From Actinomadura rudentiformis (GTDB taxonomy: Bacteria > Actinomycetota > Actinomycetes > Streptosporangiales > Streptosporangiaceae), in assembly GCF_008923185.1 (NCBI RefSeq), contig NZ_WBMT01000020.1, positions 124,001 to 188,000 of the forward strand: a stretch of DNA of 64,000 nucleotides. The letters run 5' to 3'. The notes below the pieces were generated by a model. It saw only the letters and a program-made list of their open reading frames with translations. It made no database searches and had not been told where the DNA came from. Each line of letters begins with the position of its first letter. The first letter of the stretch is position 1. This document shows, one piece after another, positions 44,008 through 53,048 of this stretch. A program made the translations under genes and the position numbers.

Positions 44008-45417
44008 TCACCCCTCGCCGGCCAGGGCGTGCAGGGCCTGGGTAAAGATCTCTCCAGGCGGCTCGACCAGCCCGGCGCCGACCTGGCCGGTGCCGGCCTC
44101 CCGCCCGGCGATGCCGGTGTCGATCACCGGCAGGATCCCGGTCCGCACCACCCGGGTCACGTCGATCCCGGCCGGCGTGCCGCGGAACGAGAGCAACGGC
44201 ACCTGCAAGGCCGGATGCTCGGCCATGGTGATCTCGTACATCCGCCGGGTCGCCGCCAGCGCGTCGGGCACCTCGCCGCCCACGAACCGCACGATCGCCG
44301 GGGCCGCCGCCAGCGCGAACCCGCCCATCCCCACGGTCTCGGTGATGGCCGAGTCGCCGATGTCGGGATTGGCGTCCGCCGGGCCGTACGAGCCGAGGTA
44401 GAGCCCGTCGGGGACCCCGGCCGGTCCGGTGAACCAGCGGTCGCCCGTGCCCGACACCTGGATGCCGAAGTCGGTGCCGTTGCGGGCCATCGCCACCACC
44501 AGGCTCGACCCGGGCACGTCCCGCGCGGCGTCCGCCGCGCACTTGGCCGCGGCCATGCCGACATTGAGGAAGAAGTGGTCGTTGCCTCCGATGAAGGTCA
44601 GCGCCCCGGCGATGTCGGCGCGGGAGGAGTCGGTCGAGGCGAAGGCGGGCGCCAGCTCGCGCATCAGCAGTGAGGTCGCCGCCCGGTTGCGGTTGTGCAG
44701 CTCGTCGCCCATCTGCATGGCCTGCGCCATGAGCGTGGTCAGGTCGAGCGGGCCGTGCAGCCGCACCGCCTCCCGCAGCAGCGGCCCGAGCACACCGCCC
44801 ATCCAGCGCAGCCGCTCGATCACCTCCGGGCCGTACGCCCCGTACCGCAGGACCTTGCCCAGTCCCTCGTTGAGCGAGCAGTACGCGGTGCCGCCATGTT
44901 CGGTGTCCTTGACGACGAACATCCACATCGATGGGCTCACCAGCCCGGCCATGGGCCCGACCGTGGCGTGGTGATGGCACGGTTCCAGCGTCGCCGCGCC
45001 CTGCCCCAGCGCCTTCTCGGCCTCTTCCGGGGTGCCGGCCAGATCCTCCAGGAGCATCGCGCCGATGAGCGCGCCCCGCATCGGGCCGGACGCGCGCTCC
45101 CAGTCGATGGGCGGGCCCGCGTGCAGGAACGTCCCGCGTTCCAGACCCAGCACCTCCTGCGCGGGCCGTACGTCCACCAGCTGGGGACGGGCACTGAGCA
45201 TGCGCCCGACGGCGTCGGCGTTGGCGGTGGCGTGCCGGGGGTCGCCGAGGACGGTGGCGAGCGATTCCTCGGTGCCCGGGGGCGGGGGCCGCCAGTCGAC
45301 CCGTTCGACCGGGACGGCCTGCTGGTGCAGCGCGTCGGCCAGCACGTCCACGCCGGCGGCGACGACGTGCGGCTCGCGGCTCAGCAGCCCGCCCAGGCGT
45401 GGCCGGGACTCGCTCAT
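44008..45417 (-). CDS. allG: AllG-like oxamate carbamoyltransferase subunit (DUF1116)
   Basis: In E. coli the three proteins AllF (FdrA), AllG (YlbE) and AllH (YlbF) form the oxamic transcarbamylase that phosphorolyses oxalurate to oxamate and carbamoyl phosphate. This 469-residue protein is the DUF1116 member: PAQEVLGLERGTFLHAGPPI, CHHHATVGPMAGLVSPSMWM, LNEGLGKVLRYGAYGPEVI and ITETVGMGGFALAAAPAIV are conserved blocks. ATG 45417 overlaps the allF stop (ATGA), so the three genes allH-allF-allG are coupled. No carbamate kinase gene is adjacent. The reaction is transferred from the E. coli family. Confidence 0.88.
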   Translation of the reverse strand: MSESRPRLGGLLSREPHVVAAGVDVLADALHQQAVPVERVDWRPPPPGTEESLATVLGDPRHATANADAVGRMLSARPQLVDVRPAQEVLGLERGTFLHAGPPIDWERASGPMRGALIGAMLLEDLAGTPEEAEKALGQGAATLEPCHHHATVGPMAGLVSPSMWMFVVKDTEHGGTAYCSLNEGLGKVLRYGAYGPEVIERLRWMGGVLGPLLREAVRLHGPLDLTTLMAQAMQMGDELHNRNRAATSLLMRELAPAFASTDSSRADIAGALTFIGGNDHFFLNVGMAAAKCAADAARDVPGSSLVVAMARNGTDFGIQVSGTGDRWFTGPAGVPDGLYLGSYGPADANPDIGDSAITETVGMGGFALAAAPAIVRFVGGEVPDALAATRRMYEITMAEHPALQVPLLSFRGTPAGIDVTRVVRTGILPVIDTGIAGREAGTGQVGAGLVEPPGEIFTQALHALAGEG

Positions 45418-46979
45418 GTCGCCCTCCGCGAAGCGTTCCGTGCGGTCTGCGCGGCGTCCCGTGCGGTCCGTGTGGCACTCGGTGCGGTCTGCGCGTCCGC
45501 GCCGTCCCGCGCCTGAACGAGGCTCGCCGCATGCCGGGCGGCGGCGGCGTTCGAGAGGAAGACCGTCGCGCCCGCCCGGCACAGGGCGTTCGCCTGCTGT
45601 TCGCGGCCCTGCGGGTCGGCGCGCGTGCCGCAGAGCGACACGACGGCAACCAGATCGTCCCGGTCCCGGAGGGCCTTCTCGATGGCCGGAGCGAGCGCGG
45701 CTGCCGGGTCGGGATCCGCGCCGTACCCCAGGACGACATCGAGGAGCAGCACGCCGCACCCCGGGTCGGCGGCCTGCTCGGCCAGCGCCGCCAGCCGCAG
45801 CGTCGGATCGATCATTGGATGGGCCCGGCCGCGGGTGTAGGCGTCGTCGCCGAAGTCCACCAGCGAGTGCCCGTGCGCGGCCAGATCCCAGCCGAGTGCA
45901 TCGCCGATGACAGCCTCGGCCTCGTCTCGCAGCGTTCCGCCGGCGAACAGCCCGCGCAGGCCGGAGGCGCGCCGTGCGGGCGCCGGGGCGGGCCACGACG
46001 GCCACTGCGGCACCGGGCGGCCGAGGCGTTCCAGCGTCTCCTCCGCCGCCCGCGTCAGGTCGCCGCGGTCTCCCGGGTACTCGCCGGGCCGGTCACCCTC
46101 GCCGGATCCGGGCAGGGCGAAGATCACGGGCGTGTCGAGCCGCCGGGCGGCCTCGCGGATCAGGTCGGCGACCTGCGGCGCGGGCGGCTTGGACACCATG
46201 AGGATCACCTCGGTGGCCGGGTCGGCGTCCAGCGCGGCGAGCGCCGCCAGCGCGGACCGCCCGCTCACCTGGCGGGACAGATCCCGGCCGCCGACGCCGA
46301 GCACATGGCTCACCCCGACGCCGGCCGTGTCCAGCAGGCACATCAGCTGCTGGGCGCCGGTGCCGGACGCGGCCACCATGCCCACCGGGCCGGGTTCGAC
46401 CGCGTTGGCGAAGCCGAGGCCCGCGCCGCCGATCACGGCGGTCCCGCAGTCGGGGCCGAGCACGATCAGGCCCCGCCGGGCGGCGGTCTCCTTGAGCTCG
46501 ATCTCCTGGTCGAGCGGCACGTTGTCGCTGAAGATCATGACGTTCAGCCCGGCGTCGAGCGCGTCCATCGCCTCGGGGAACACGTGCGGGCCGGGCACCG
46601 ACAGCAGGGCGATGCTTGCCTCGCTCGCCTCCACCCGTGCCGCGGCGGCCGCCGTCGTCCGGGCCGGCGCCTGCTCGCCCCACCCGCCGGGGCCGTCCGC
46701 CGGAGCAGGACGCGCCGCCTCGTGCAGGAGATCGTCGAGGGCGTGCCGGGCCTCGTCGAACGCGGCGTCCTCCGCGCGGATCGCCACCACCAGATCGCCG
46801 GGGCCCGCCTCGGCCGGGACCTCGAAGCCCATCCGTTCGAGCACCTCGCGGTTGAGCTCGGTCGCCATGGCCGCCATCGCGCCGGCCACGCCCGCCCGGC
46901 CGCCGAGCCGCCGGCTCACCCGCATCAAGGTCACGGAGTCGTGGTACGCGCCCGGCCGGACCTCCACCCAGGATTTCAA
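45414..46979 (-). CDS. allF: AllF-like oxamate carbamoyltransferase subunit (FdrA)
   Basis: The 521-residue FdrA-type protein resembles succinyl-CoA synthetase alpha: LGPDCGTAVIGG, MVAASGTGAQQLMCLL and GVGGRDLSRQVSG. The N-terminus reads RPGAYHDSVTLMRVSRRL, matching my recollection of the E. coli FdrA start. The start must be before that motif, and the only suitable codon is TTG 46979, which overlaps the allH stop (TTGA) and has GGAGAG seven bases upstream. The C-terminal half contains DFGDDAYTRGRAHPMIDPTL. The last 30 residues are a low-complexity Ala/Thr/Arg tail. Paired with allG and allH. Confidence 0.9.
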   Translation of the reverse strand: MKSWVEVRPGAYHDSVTLMRVSRRLGGRAGVAGAMAAMATELNREVLERMGFEVPAEAGPGDLVVAIRAEDAAFDEARHALDDLLHEAARPAPADGPGGWGEQAPARTTAAAAARVEASEASIALLSVPGPHVFPEAMDALDAGLNVMIFSDNVPLDQEIELKETAARRGLIVLGPDCGTAVIGGAGLGFANAVEPGPVGMVAASGTGAQQLMCLLDTAGVGVSHVLGVGGRDLSRQVSGRSALAALAALDADPATEVILMVSKPPAPQVADLIREAARRLDTPVIFALPGSGEGDRPGEYPGDRGDLTRAAEETLERLGRPVPQWPSWPAPAPARRASGLRGLFAGGTLRDEAEAVIGDALGWDLAAHGHSLVDFGDDAYTRGRAHPMIDPTLRLAALAEQAADPGCGVLLLDVVLGYGADPDPAAALAPAIEKALRDRDDLVAVVSLCGTRADPQGREQQANALCRAGATVFLSNAAAARHAASLVQARDGADAQTAPSATRTARDAAQTARNASRRAT

Positions 46980-48040
46980 GCCGTTGCTCTCCGATCGCGG
47001 CGAAGCCGCTCCGGGGGGCGTGGGGGGTCGTCCCCCCTCGGGAAGGGCTGCTCGCGGCGAAGCCGCTGCAGCTCTCGCGGAAAACGCTCCTCGCGGGCCG
47101 TCTCGGTGGCCAGTCGCAGGGTGGCGCGGCAGCCGGCGAGCACGCCCCAGGCGAGATCGGCACCGGAGGTGTGCCCGGCGGAGAGCAGGCGCCGGACGGC
47201 GGGTGCCGGGGGTTCCTGCCCGGCCACGGCGCGCAGCACGGCGGCGACCTCCGCGCCGGCCTGGCCGCCCGCGGCGCAGTGCAGCAGGGTCGCGGCCAGC
47301 GCGGTCGTCCGGGTGCCCGCGTCCGCGGTCACCGCGGCGCCCAGCCAGTCGGCGAGCCAGACGGCGGTGCCGCCGTGCCGGACCGCGCCGCCGACCAGGC
47401 GCAGCGAGACCAGCAGCCCGGCCAGGATGTCGTCGCCGCTGGGCGTCAGCCCGGGGCCGAGGCCCACGATGCGTTCGGCGGCCTCGACCGCGTCGGCGAG
47501 CTCGCCGCCGGCGCAGTGCCGGGCGAGCAGGAGCGGGTCCGGATGCCCGGCCAGTCCGCATCCGGCCGTGCCGCCGGCGGCGTCGAGCGCGTTCTCCAGC
47601 GCGCGTACCCCGCGGGACAGCGCCGTCACCGGGAGGGCGCCGAGCACGGCGGAGGGGTCCCACCAGCGGCGGACCCGGACCTGCAGCCCCTCCATCTCGA
47701 CCCGGCCGTCACCGATGAAGGCGTCCGAGCCCTCGCGGACGGCGTGGAACGGGCGTTCGCGGCTCGCGGCGACGACCACGATCGCGTTGGGGAGGCGTAC
47801 GGCGTCGGAGCTGACCACTGCCACGACGCGTGGCTCGGTGGCGCTGCCAGCCTCGGCGGGGACGCGAAGCTCCAGGTAGACGGCCGCCGGGAAGGCCGCG
47901 ATCACCCGTGCCTGCATGCGCGGCGCATCGACCAGGGGCCGCAGCGCGAGGCTCGCGGCGCCGGCCGCCGGCGGCCTCCGGCCCGGCAGCGGGCCCGGCC
48001 TTGCCGGCAACGGGATCGGGTCACGGACGACGGCTGTCAC
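46976..48040 (-). CDS. allH: AllH-like oxamate carbamoyltransferase subunit (DUF2877) with repeat-derived tail
   Basis: The 354-residue protein has the DUF2877 signature GLGPGLTPSGDDILAG and a late TSGADLAWGVLAG segment; it is the AllH/YlbF-type subunit. GTG 48040 has GGGAGG close upstream and is preferred over the longer frame. The final 30 residues (about from ELQRLRREQPFPRG) are encoded by repeat copy B on its complementary strand, so the tail is probably not conserved. The stop overlaps the TTG start of allF. First gene of the minus-strand group, divergent from pucR across 238 bases. Confidence 0.87.
   Translation of the reverse strand: MTAVVRDPIPLPARPGPLPGRRPPAAGAASLALRPLVDAPRMQARVIAAFPAAVYLELRVPAEAGSATEPRVVAVVSSDAVRLPNAIVVVAASRERPFHAVREGSDAFIGDGRVEMEGLQVRVRRWWDPSAVLGALPVTALSRGVRALENALDAAGGTAGCGLAGHPDPLLLARHCAGGELADAVEAAERIVGLGPGLTPSGDDILAGLLVSLRLVGGAVRHGGTAVWLADWLGAAVTADAGTRTTALAATLLHCAAGGQAGAEVAAVLRAVAGQEPPAPAVRRLLSAGHTSGADLAWGVLAGCRATLRLATETAREERFPRELQRLRREQPFPRGDDPPRPPERLRRDRRATA
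46997..47066. repeat. Dispersed GC-rich palindromic repeat, copy B
   Basis: GCGGC-GAA-GCCGC hairpins at 46997-47009 and 47054-47066 flank a 32-base block (47009-47040) identical to 36718-36749. On the minus strand it codes for the allH C-terminus. The repeat is opposite in orientation, relative to the host gene, to copy A. Confidence 0.85.
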
Positions 48041-48278
48041 GGGTCCTCCCGAGGCAGGGAACGTGGCGGCCACTGTGAACAGGGACCGGGTGATCCAGGA
48101 TGGGTGCGGCCGCCCGGCCTCTGCCGAGACGGTAGACCGGGCCTGTCACCCGACGTATGGAGAAAACTGCCAAGACTGGTTGTCTTCCTTCGTCTTTGTT
48201 GTCAGGGTTGATCGGAAAGCGGTAGCGATCACGCCATATAGGGCGATGTACGCACCAAAAGGCGAGGTGACCCCTGGC
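48041..48278. other. Divergent control region between allH and pucR
   Basis: This 238-base gap must hold the promoters of both the allHFG and pucR transcripts. It contains the inverted repeat at 48209-48231, a T-rich patch with repeated TTGTC units around 48180-48203, and a CATATAGGG stretch near 48235 that could be a -10 element for pucR. No gene is apparent. Confidence 0.6.
48209..48231. promoter_or_regulatory. Inverted repeat, candidate PucR-site
   Basis: TGATCG-N11-CGATCA is a perfect six-base inverted repeat, half-site centres 17 bases apart, about 50 bases before the pucR start. It is a plausible site for a dimeric regulator; the assignment to PucR is inference. Confidence 0.4.
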
Positions 48279-50018
48279 ATGAGTTACACCACGGCGGACC
48301 CGGGCCCACCGGCTCTGAGGCTCGCGAGTACCGGAACACTGACGTACGGTCTGTCGGTCGGCGAAGTCCTGGGGGTGTCGACCCTGAACGGGGCTCGGCT
48401 CATCGCGGGACGCGCAGGGCTCGATCGCATCGTGCAGCGGCTGAACGTGATGGAGGTCCCCGACATACTGTCGTGGGTCAAGTCCAACGAGCTGCTGCTC
48501 ACCACCGGCTATCCGCTCCGCAACACCCCCCAGTCGCTCGACAACCTGGTCGCGGACCTGGACGAACGCGGCCTGGCCGCGCTCGCGATCAAACTCGGCC
48601 GCTATCTGGAGTCGCTGCCGCCCGAGATGATCGAGCAGGCCGACCGGCGCGGCTTCCCACTGATCCTCCTACCCAACGACGTGGGCTTCGACGACATCCT
48701 CAACCAGGTGCTGACCGACATCCTCAACCGCCAGGCCGCCGTGCTGGCCCGCACCGAAGAGGTCCACCGGGCGCTGGTGCACATCGTGCTGTGCGGCGGC
48801 GGCCTGCAGGAGGTCGTCAACGAGGTCGCGTCGCTGCTGGACGTCGCGGTCGTCGTGCTGGACGCCGAGCAGCGCGTGCTCGCGGGCGCCGGACCCGAAG
48901 AGCACATCCAGGCCATGCGGGCCTTCAACGCGGTGTCCACCCACGGCGTGCCCCCGCAGGGCGGCAACCCCGCTCTGTCCGGCGGGGACCATCTGATGGT
49001 GCCGGTGGTGGCCGGGGGCTTCGACCACGGCCGGATCCTCGCGTACAGCCCCGACGGCTCCCTGCGCGAGACCGACCTCGGCATTCTCGAACGCGCCGCC
49101 ACGGTGGCCGCCCTGGTGGTGACCAAGCAGCAGGCCGTCGCCGCCGTCGAGAGCAAGTACCGCGCCGACTTCCTGCGCGACATCCTGGCCGGGCGCGCCG
49201 GTGACGACGACCGCGTGGTGGCGCACTGCGCGGGGTTCGGCTGGGATCTCGACCGCCCGGTCATGGTGGTCGTGGCCGAGCTGGACGGGCGTACCCGGCC
49301 GGCCGACGCCGAGGGTCGCGCCGCCCGCCCGGCGGAGACCGAGGCCCCGGCGGCCCGCGGCCGCGGCGCCGACGAACGGCTGGCCCAGGAGCGGCTCGCC
49401 GCCGCCTGGACCGCGGTCGTCCGCCGGCACGACCGGGGCGCGGCGGTGGCCAGCTTCGCCCACGAGGTCGTCGCGGTCGTGGGCGCCGACGCCGACGACG
49501 CGCTCTCCACGGGACCGGTCCACAGCATGCTCAAGGAGGCGAGCGCGCTGTTCGCCGAGCACCTGTCGGTCCGCCGCACGTTCTCCACCGGCATCAGCCG
49601 CACGGTCGGCTCGCCGGCCGCGCTGCCCGAGGCGTACGAGCAGGCGGTCAAGGCCGTACGGGTGGGCCGCCAGCTGCACGGCTCGGGCGCCCGCGCGCAC
49701 TTCGACCAGCTCGGCGTCTACCGGCTGCTGAGCCTCGTCTCCGACCCTGAGGAGCTGCACGCGTTCGTCCGGGAGACCCTCGGCGAGCTCGCGGGCGACG
49801 ACGAGGCGGAACTGGTCGACCTGCGCCGGACCCTGCAGGTGCTGCTGGAGACCAACCTCAACGTGGCCGAGACGGCACGCCGCCTGCACTTCCACTACAA
49901 CACCCTGCGCTACCGCATCGGCAAGCTGGAACGGATGCTCGGCCCCTTCACCGAGGACGCGCACCTCCGGCTCAACCTCACGCTCGCGCTGCACGTCCTG
50001 CGCATGCGCGGGATCTGA
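48279..50018 (+). CDS. pucR: PucR-family transcriptional regulator
   Basis: PucR regulators control purine catabolism. The 579-residue protein has the N-terminal PUCR domain (YGLSVGEVLGVSTLNGARLIAG; VPDILSWVKSNELLLTTGYP), a GAF/GGDEF-like middle and a C-terminal helix-turn-helix (LLETNLNVAETARRLHFHYN then TLRYRIGKLERM). ATG 48279 is used; ATG 48246 would add eleven residues. Divergent from allHFG and 210 bases upstream of the permease gene, it is the likely local regulator of both. The activating ligand is not evident from sequence. Confidence 0.92.
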   Translation: MSYTTADPGPPALRLASTGTLTYGLSVGEVLGVSTLNGARLIAGRAGLDRIVQRLNVMEVPDILSWVKSNELLLTTGYPLRNTPQSLDNLVADLDERGLAALAIKLGRYLESLPPEMIEQADRRGFPLILLPNDVGFDDILNQVLTDILNRQAAVLARTEEVHRALVHIVLCGGGLQEVVNEVASLLDVAVVVLDAEQRVLAGAGPEEHIQAMRAFNAVSTHGVPPQGGNPALSGGDHLMVPVVAGGFDHGRILAYSPDGSLRETDLGILERAATVAALVVTKQQAVAAVESKYRADFLRDILAGRAGDDDRVVAHCAGFGWDLDRPVMVVVAELDGRTRPADAEGRAARPAETEAPAARGRGADERLAQERLAAAWTAVVRRHDRGAAVASFAHEVVAVVGADADDALSTGPVHSMLKEASALFAEHLSVRRTFSTGISRTVGSPAALPEAYEQAVKAVRVGRQLHGSGARAHFDQLGVYRLLSLVSDPEELHAFVRETLGELAGDDEAELVDLRRTLQVLLETNLNVAETARRLHFHYNTLRYRIGKLERMLGPFTEDAHLRLNLTLALHVLRMRGI

Positions 50019-50025
50019 GGGATCT

Positions 50026-50047
50026 TCACGATTTAACACAGTCGTGA
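50026..50047. promoter_or_regulatory. Inverted repeat before the permease gene
   Basis: TCACGA-N10-TCGTGA lies eight bases after the pucR stop in a relatively AT-rich patch and just before a TTGAAA (50049-50054) that could be a -35 element. It may be an operator for the permease/dehydrogenase operon; its sequence differs from the repeat at 48209. Confidence 0.4.
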
Positions 50048-50228
50048 TTTGAAACACACCTGACTGGGGCATTCTCTTCACCGGAACGCTCCATGGCGGC
50101 AGGAGAACTGAGCCAGGAGAACAACACTGCCAGGCGAAACGCCGAGCGCAGCCGTCCGGCTGGAGAGGGCCGGGCGCGGGGGCTGCGCGATGGCGCCCGG
50201 GGGCCGGCACGGCGATGAGGAGGGCGGC

Positions 50229-51680
50229 ATGGCCATCGGCTGGAAGGTGCACGGCGACGGGAAGACCCCGCCGCCCGGCGAGGTGGTGCGTCCGGACGAG
50301 CGGCTGTCCTGGCCGCGGACCGCCGGGATCGGCGCGCAGCACGTGGTGGCGATGTTCGGGGCGACCTTCGTCTTCCCGATCGTGATGGGCCTGGATCCCA
50401 ACCTGGCCATCATGATGTCCGGCGTCGCCACGATCCTCTTCCTGCTGATCGTCGGCGGCCGGGTGCCCAGCTATCTCGGCACCAGCGCCTCGTTCGTCGG
50501 CGCCGTCGCGGCCATCCGGGCGGCGGGTGGCAGCAGCGCGGAGGTCACGGGCGCGATCCTGATCGCGGGACTGGTCCTCGCGGCCGTCGGACTGCTGATC
50601 CACTTCCTTGGCCCGGCGGTCATCCACGCGGTGTTCCCGCCGGTGGTCACGGGCGCCGTGGTCATGCTCATCGGCTTCAACCTCGCGCCGGTGGTCGCCG
50701 ACGTCTACTGGCCGCAGGACGAGTGGGTCGCGCTGCTGACGCTCACCTTCGCGGTCCTGTGCGCCGTGCTGCTGCGCGGCTTCTGGGCCCGCATCGCCAT
50801 CCTCCTCGCGCTGGTCTTCGGCTTCGCGCTCTCCTGGATCCTGGACAAGGCCGCGGGCCAGATCACCTCGGCGCTGCCCGGGCAGAACCTCCGCGACGCA
50901 GCCGGAAAGGCCTGCCCCCAGGAGGGCCCCTACTGCGTCGCCACCGCCTTCCCGCACGACCGGGTGAGCTTCGACGGCGTCAAGGCCGCGGACTGGTTCG
51001 GGTTCCCCGACCTGCACGGGCCCGACTTCAAGACCTCGGCGATCCTGCTCGCCCTGCCCGCCGTCATCGCGCTCATCGCCGAGAACACCGGGCACGTCAA
51101 GGCGGTCGCCGCGATGACCGGTGACGACCTCGACCCGGTGCTCGGCCGCGCCATCGCGGCCGACGGCGTCGGCACCGCACTCGCGTCGTCGGTCGGCGGC
51201 TCGCCCACCACCACCTACGCCGAGAACATCGGGGTCATGGCGGCCACCCGGATCTACTCGACGGCCGCCTACTACCTCGCCGCGGTGGTGGCGATCCTCT
51301 TCGGCCTGTGCCCGAAGTTCGGCGCGCTGGTCGCGGCGACCCCGGGCGGCGTGCTCGGCGGCATCACCGTCGTCCTGTACGGGATGATCGGCCTGCTCGG
51401 CGCGAAGATCTGGATCGAGAACCGGGTCGACTTCGCCGACCCGGTCAACCTGGTCCCGGTCGCCGCCGGGATCATCCTGGCCATCGGCAACGTCACGCTC
51501 ACCATCACCGACGACTTCCCGCTCCAGGGCATCGCCCTGGGCACCATCGCCGTGCTCGTCGGCTACCACGTCCTCAACGCGATCTCAGGGACCCGCCGCG
51601 GCCCCGACACCGGCGCAGGTGTGATCGCCCCAGAGGAGAAGGAGATAGGCGGCCCAGTCCGCCCGCCTACAACGGAGTAG
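50229..51680 (+). CDS. NCS2-family purine/pyrimidine permease
   Basis: The 483-residue membrane protein is a nucleobase:cation symporter-2 (uracil/xanthine permease type) with about 12-14 helices. Family segments are GIGAQHVVAMFGATFVFPI, the glutamate-containing ALIAENTGHVKAVA, and the signature SPTTTYAENIGVMAATR. ATG 50229 has GAGGAGGG upstream; an earlier in-frame ATG at 50190 lacks one. The dehydrogenase genes start seven bases after its stop, so it is in the same operon and probably imports the substrate they oxidise. Uracil versus xanthine or urate preference cannot be read by eye. Confidence 0.92.
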   Translation: MAIGWKVHGDGKTPPPGEVVRPDERLSWPRTAGIGAQHVVAMFGATFVFPIVMGLDPNLAIMMSGVATILFLLIVGGRVPSYLGTSASFVGAVAAIRAAGGSSAEVTGAILIAGLVLAAVGLLIHFLGPAVIHAVFPPVVTGAVVMLIGFNLAPVVADVYWPQDEWVALLTLTFAVLCAVLLRGFWARIAILLALVFGFALSWILDKAAGQITSALPGQNLRDAAGKACPQEGPYCVATAFPHDRVSFDGVKAADWFGFPDLHGPDFKTSAILLALPAVIALIAENTGHVKAVAAMTGDDLDPVLGRAIAADGVGTALASSVGGSPTTTYAENIGVMAATRIYSTAAYYLAAVVAILFGLCPKFGALVAATPGGVLGGITVVLYGMIGLLGAKIWIENRVDFADPVNLVPVAAGIILAIGNVTLTITDDFPLQGIALGTIAVLVGYHVLNAISGTRRGPDTGAGVIAPEEKEIGGPVRPPTTE

Positions 51681-51687
51681 GAGCCGA

Positions 51688-52572
51688 GTGAAACCGTCCC
51701 CTTTTGAGTACCACGCCCCTCGTAGCCTCGACGAAGCTCTTGGCGTCCTTGCCGAGGAGGCCGGTGCGAAGGTGCTTGCGGGAGGGCAGAGCCTGATCCC
51801 GCTGCTCAACATGCGGCTGGCCGCTCCGGCGCACCTGGTGGACATCAACCGTGTCGCCGAGCTGGACACGATCGAAGTGTCCGAGCGGGGCGTGCTGGTG
51901 GGGGCGCTCGCCCGGCACACGGTGGTCGAGCGGGCGGCGGATGCGGCGCGGGTGCAGCCGCTGTTGCGCGAGGCCATCCGGCACGTCGCCCATCCCGTCA
52001 TCCGCAACCGCGGCACGGTCGTCGGCAGTCTCGCGCATGCGGACCCGGCCGCGGAGCTGCCTGCCGTGCTGGCGGTGCTGGGCGGGGAGGTCGAGGCGGC
52101 GTCGGCGCGGGGCAGGCGGACGATCGCTGCCGGGGAGTTCTTCCTGGGGCCGCTGGAGTCGGCGCTCGATCCCGACGAGCTTGCCATCGCCGCGTTCTTC
52201 CCGGCGGCGCCGCCCCGGACGGGCACCGCGTTCCTGGAGACGGCACGCAGGCACGGCGACTATGCCTTGGCGGGCGTGGCGGCGCTCGTCACGCTCGACG
52301 AGGACCTGCGGGTGAGCGGCGCCCGTGCGGGTTATCTGGGTGTCGGCGCGGTCCCGCTCGTGATCGATCTGGCCGAGCCCGCGGCGGCGGCGCAGGCCGG
52401 TCGCCCGCCGGGGACGCTCGACTGGTCCGCGGCCGCCGCGTTCGCCCGGGAACGGGTCGATCCTGAGAGCGACATCCACGCCGACGCTTCCTACCGGCGT
52501 CACCTGGTCGGAGTCCTGACCGAACGGGCCATGGGGGCCGCCACCGCCGCCGCGTTCGAGGGGGTCCGATGA
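51688..52572 (+). CDS. Molybdenum hydroxylase FAD subunit (CoxM/XdhB type)
   Basis: The 294-residue flavoprotein passes electrons from the Fe-S subunit to the acceptor. FAD motifs are AGGQSLIPLLNMRL near residue 31 and NRGTVVGSLAHADPAAE near 110. A typical C-terminal CO_deh_flav_C domain ends in DIHADASYRRHLVGVL. GTG 51688 has GGAG upstream. It overlaps the Fe-S subunit gene by four bases (ATGA). With the next two genes it forms a heterotrimeric enzyme of the xanthine dehydrogenase family. Confidence 0.93.
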   Translation: MKPSPFEYHAPRSLDEALGVLAEEAGAKVLAGGQSLIPLLNMRLAAPAHLVDINRVAELDTIEVSERGVLVGALARHTVVERAADAARVQPLLREAIRHVAHPVIRNRGTVVGSLAHADPAAELPAVLAVLGGEVEAASARGRRTIAAGEFFLGPLESALDPDELAIAAFFPAAPPRTGTAFLETARRHGDYALAGVAALVTLDEDLRVSGARAGYLGVGAVPLVIDLAEPAAAAQAGRPPGTLDWSAAAAFARERVDPESDIHADASYRRHLVGVLTERAMGAATAAAFEGVR

Positions 52573-53048
52573 CGCACGAGGTCGCGCTGACGGTGAACGG
52601 GGTGCATCGCACGGCGCGGGTGCCCGCCCGGCGATTGCTGTCGGACTTCCTCCGGCATGATCTGGGGCTGACGGGCACGCACGTCGGCTGCGAGCACGGC
52701 GTGTGCGGTTGCTGCACCGTGCTGATGGACGGGGAGCCGGTGCGGTCGTGTCTGATGTTCGCCGTCACCGCCGCGGGACACGACATCGTGACGGTGGAAG
52801 GGCTCGCGGCACCGGATGGAACGATGTCCCCGGTGCAGCGGGCGTTCCAGGAGTGCCATGGGCTGCAGTGCGGATTCTGCACGCCAGGCTTCCTCTGCAC
52901 GGTCACCGCGTTGCTGAAGGACAACCCGCGCCCCACCGACGACGAGGTGCTGGAGGGCATATCCGGCAACCTTTGCCGCTGCACGGGCTACCAGAACATC
53001 CTCAAGTCGGTGCACCGCGCCGCCGACCTGCTCGACGAGGAGGCGTGA
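52569..53048 (+). CDS. Molybdenum hydroxylase [2Fe-2S] subunit (CoxS/XdhC-type small subunit)
   Basis: The 159-residue protein binds two [2Fe-2S] clusters. The plant-ferredoxin-like cluster uses Cys41, 46, 49 and 61 (GCEHGVCGCC...C). The family-specific helical cluster uses Cys101, 104, 136 and 138 (CGFC...CRC). All eight ligands are present. ATG 52569 overlaps the FAD subunit stop. A 118-base spacer precedes the large subunit gene, unusually long for this operon type. Confidence 0.95.
   Translation: MTHEVALTVNGVHRTARVPARRLLSDFLRHDLGLTGTHVGCEHGVCGCCTVLMDGEPVRSCLMFAVTAAGHDIVTVEGLAAPDGTMSPVQRAFQECHGLQCGFCTPGFLCTVTALLKDNPRPTDDEVLEGISGNLCRCTGYQNILKSVHRAADLLDEEA

Noticed and set aside
48669..51569. 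966-codon open frame on the minus strand
   Set aside because: Antisense of pucR and the permease gene; composition is His/Asp/Gly-rich shadow sequence with no domain.
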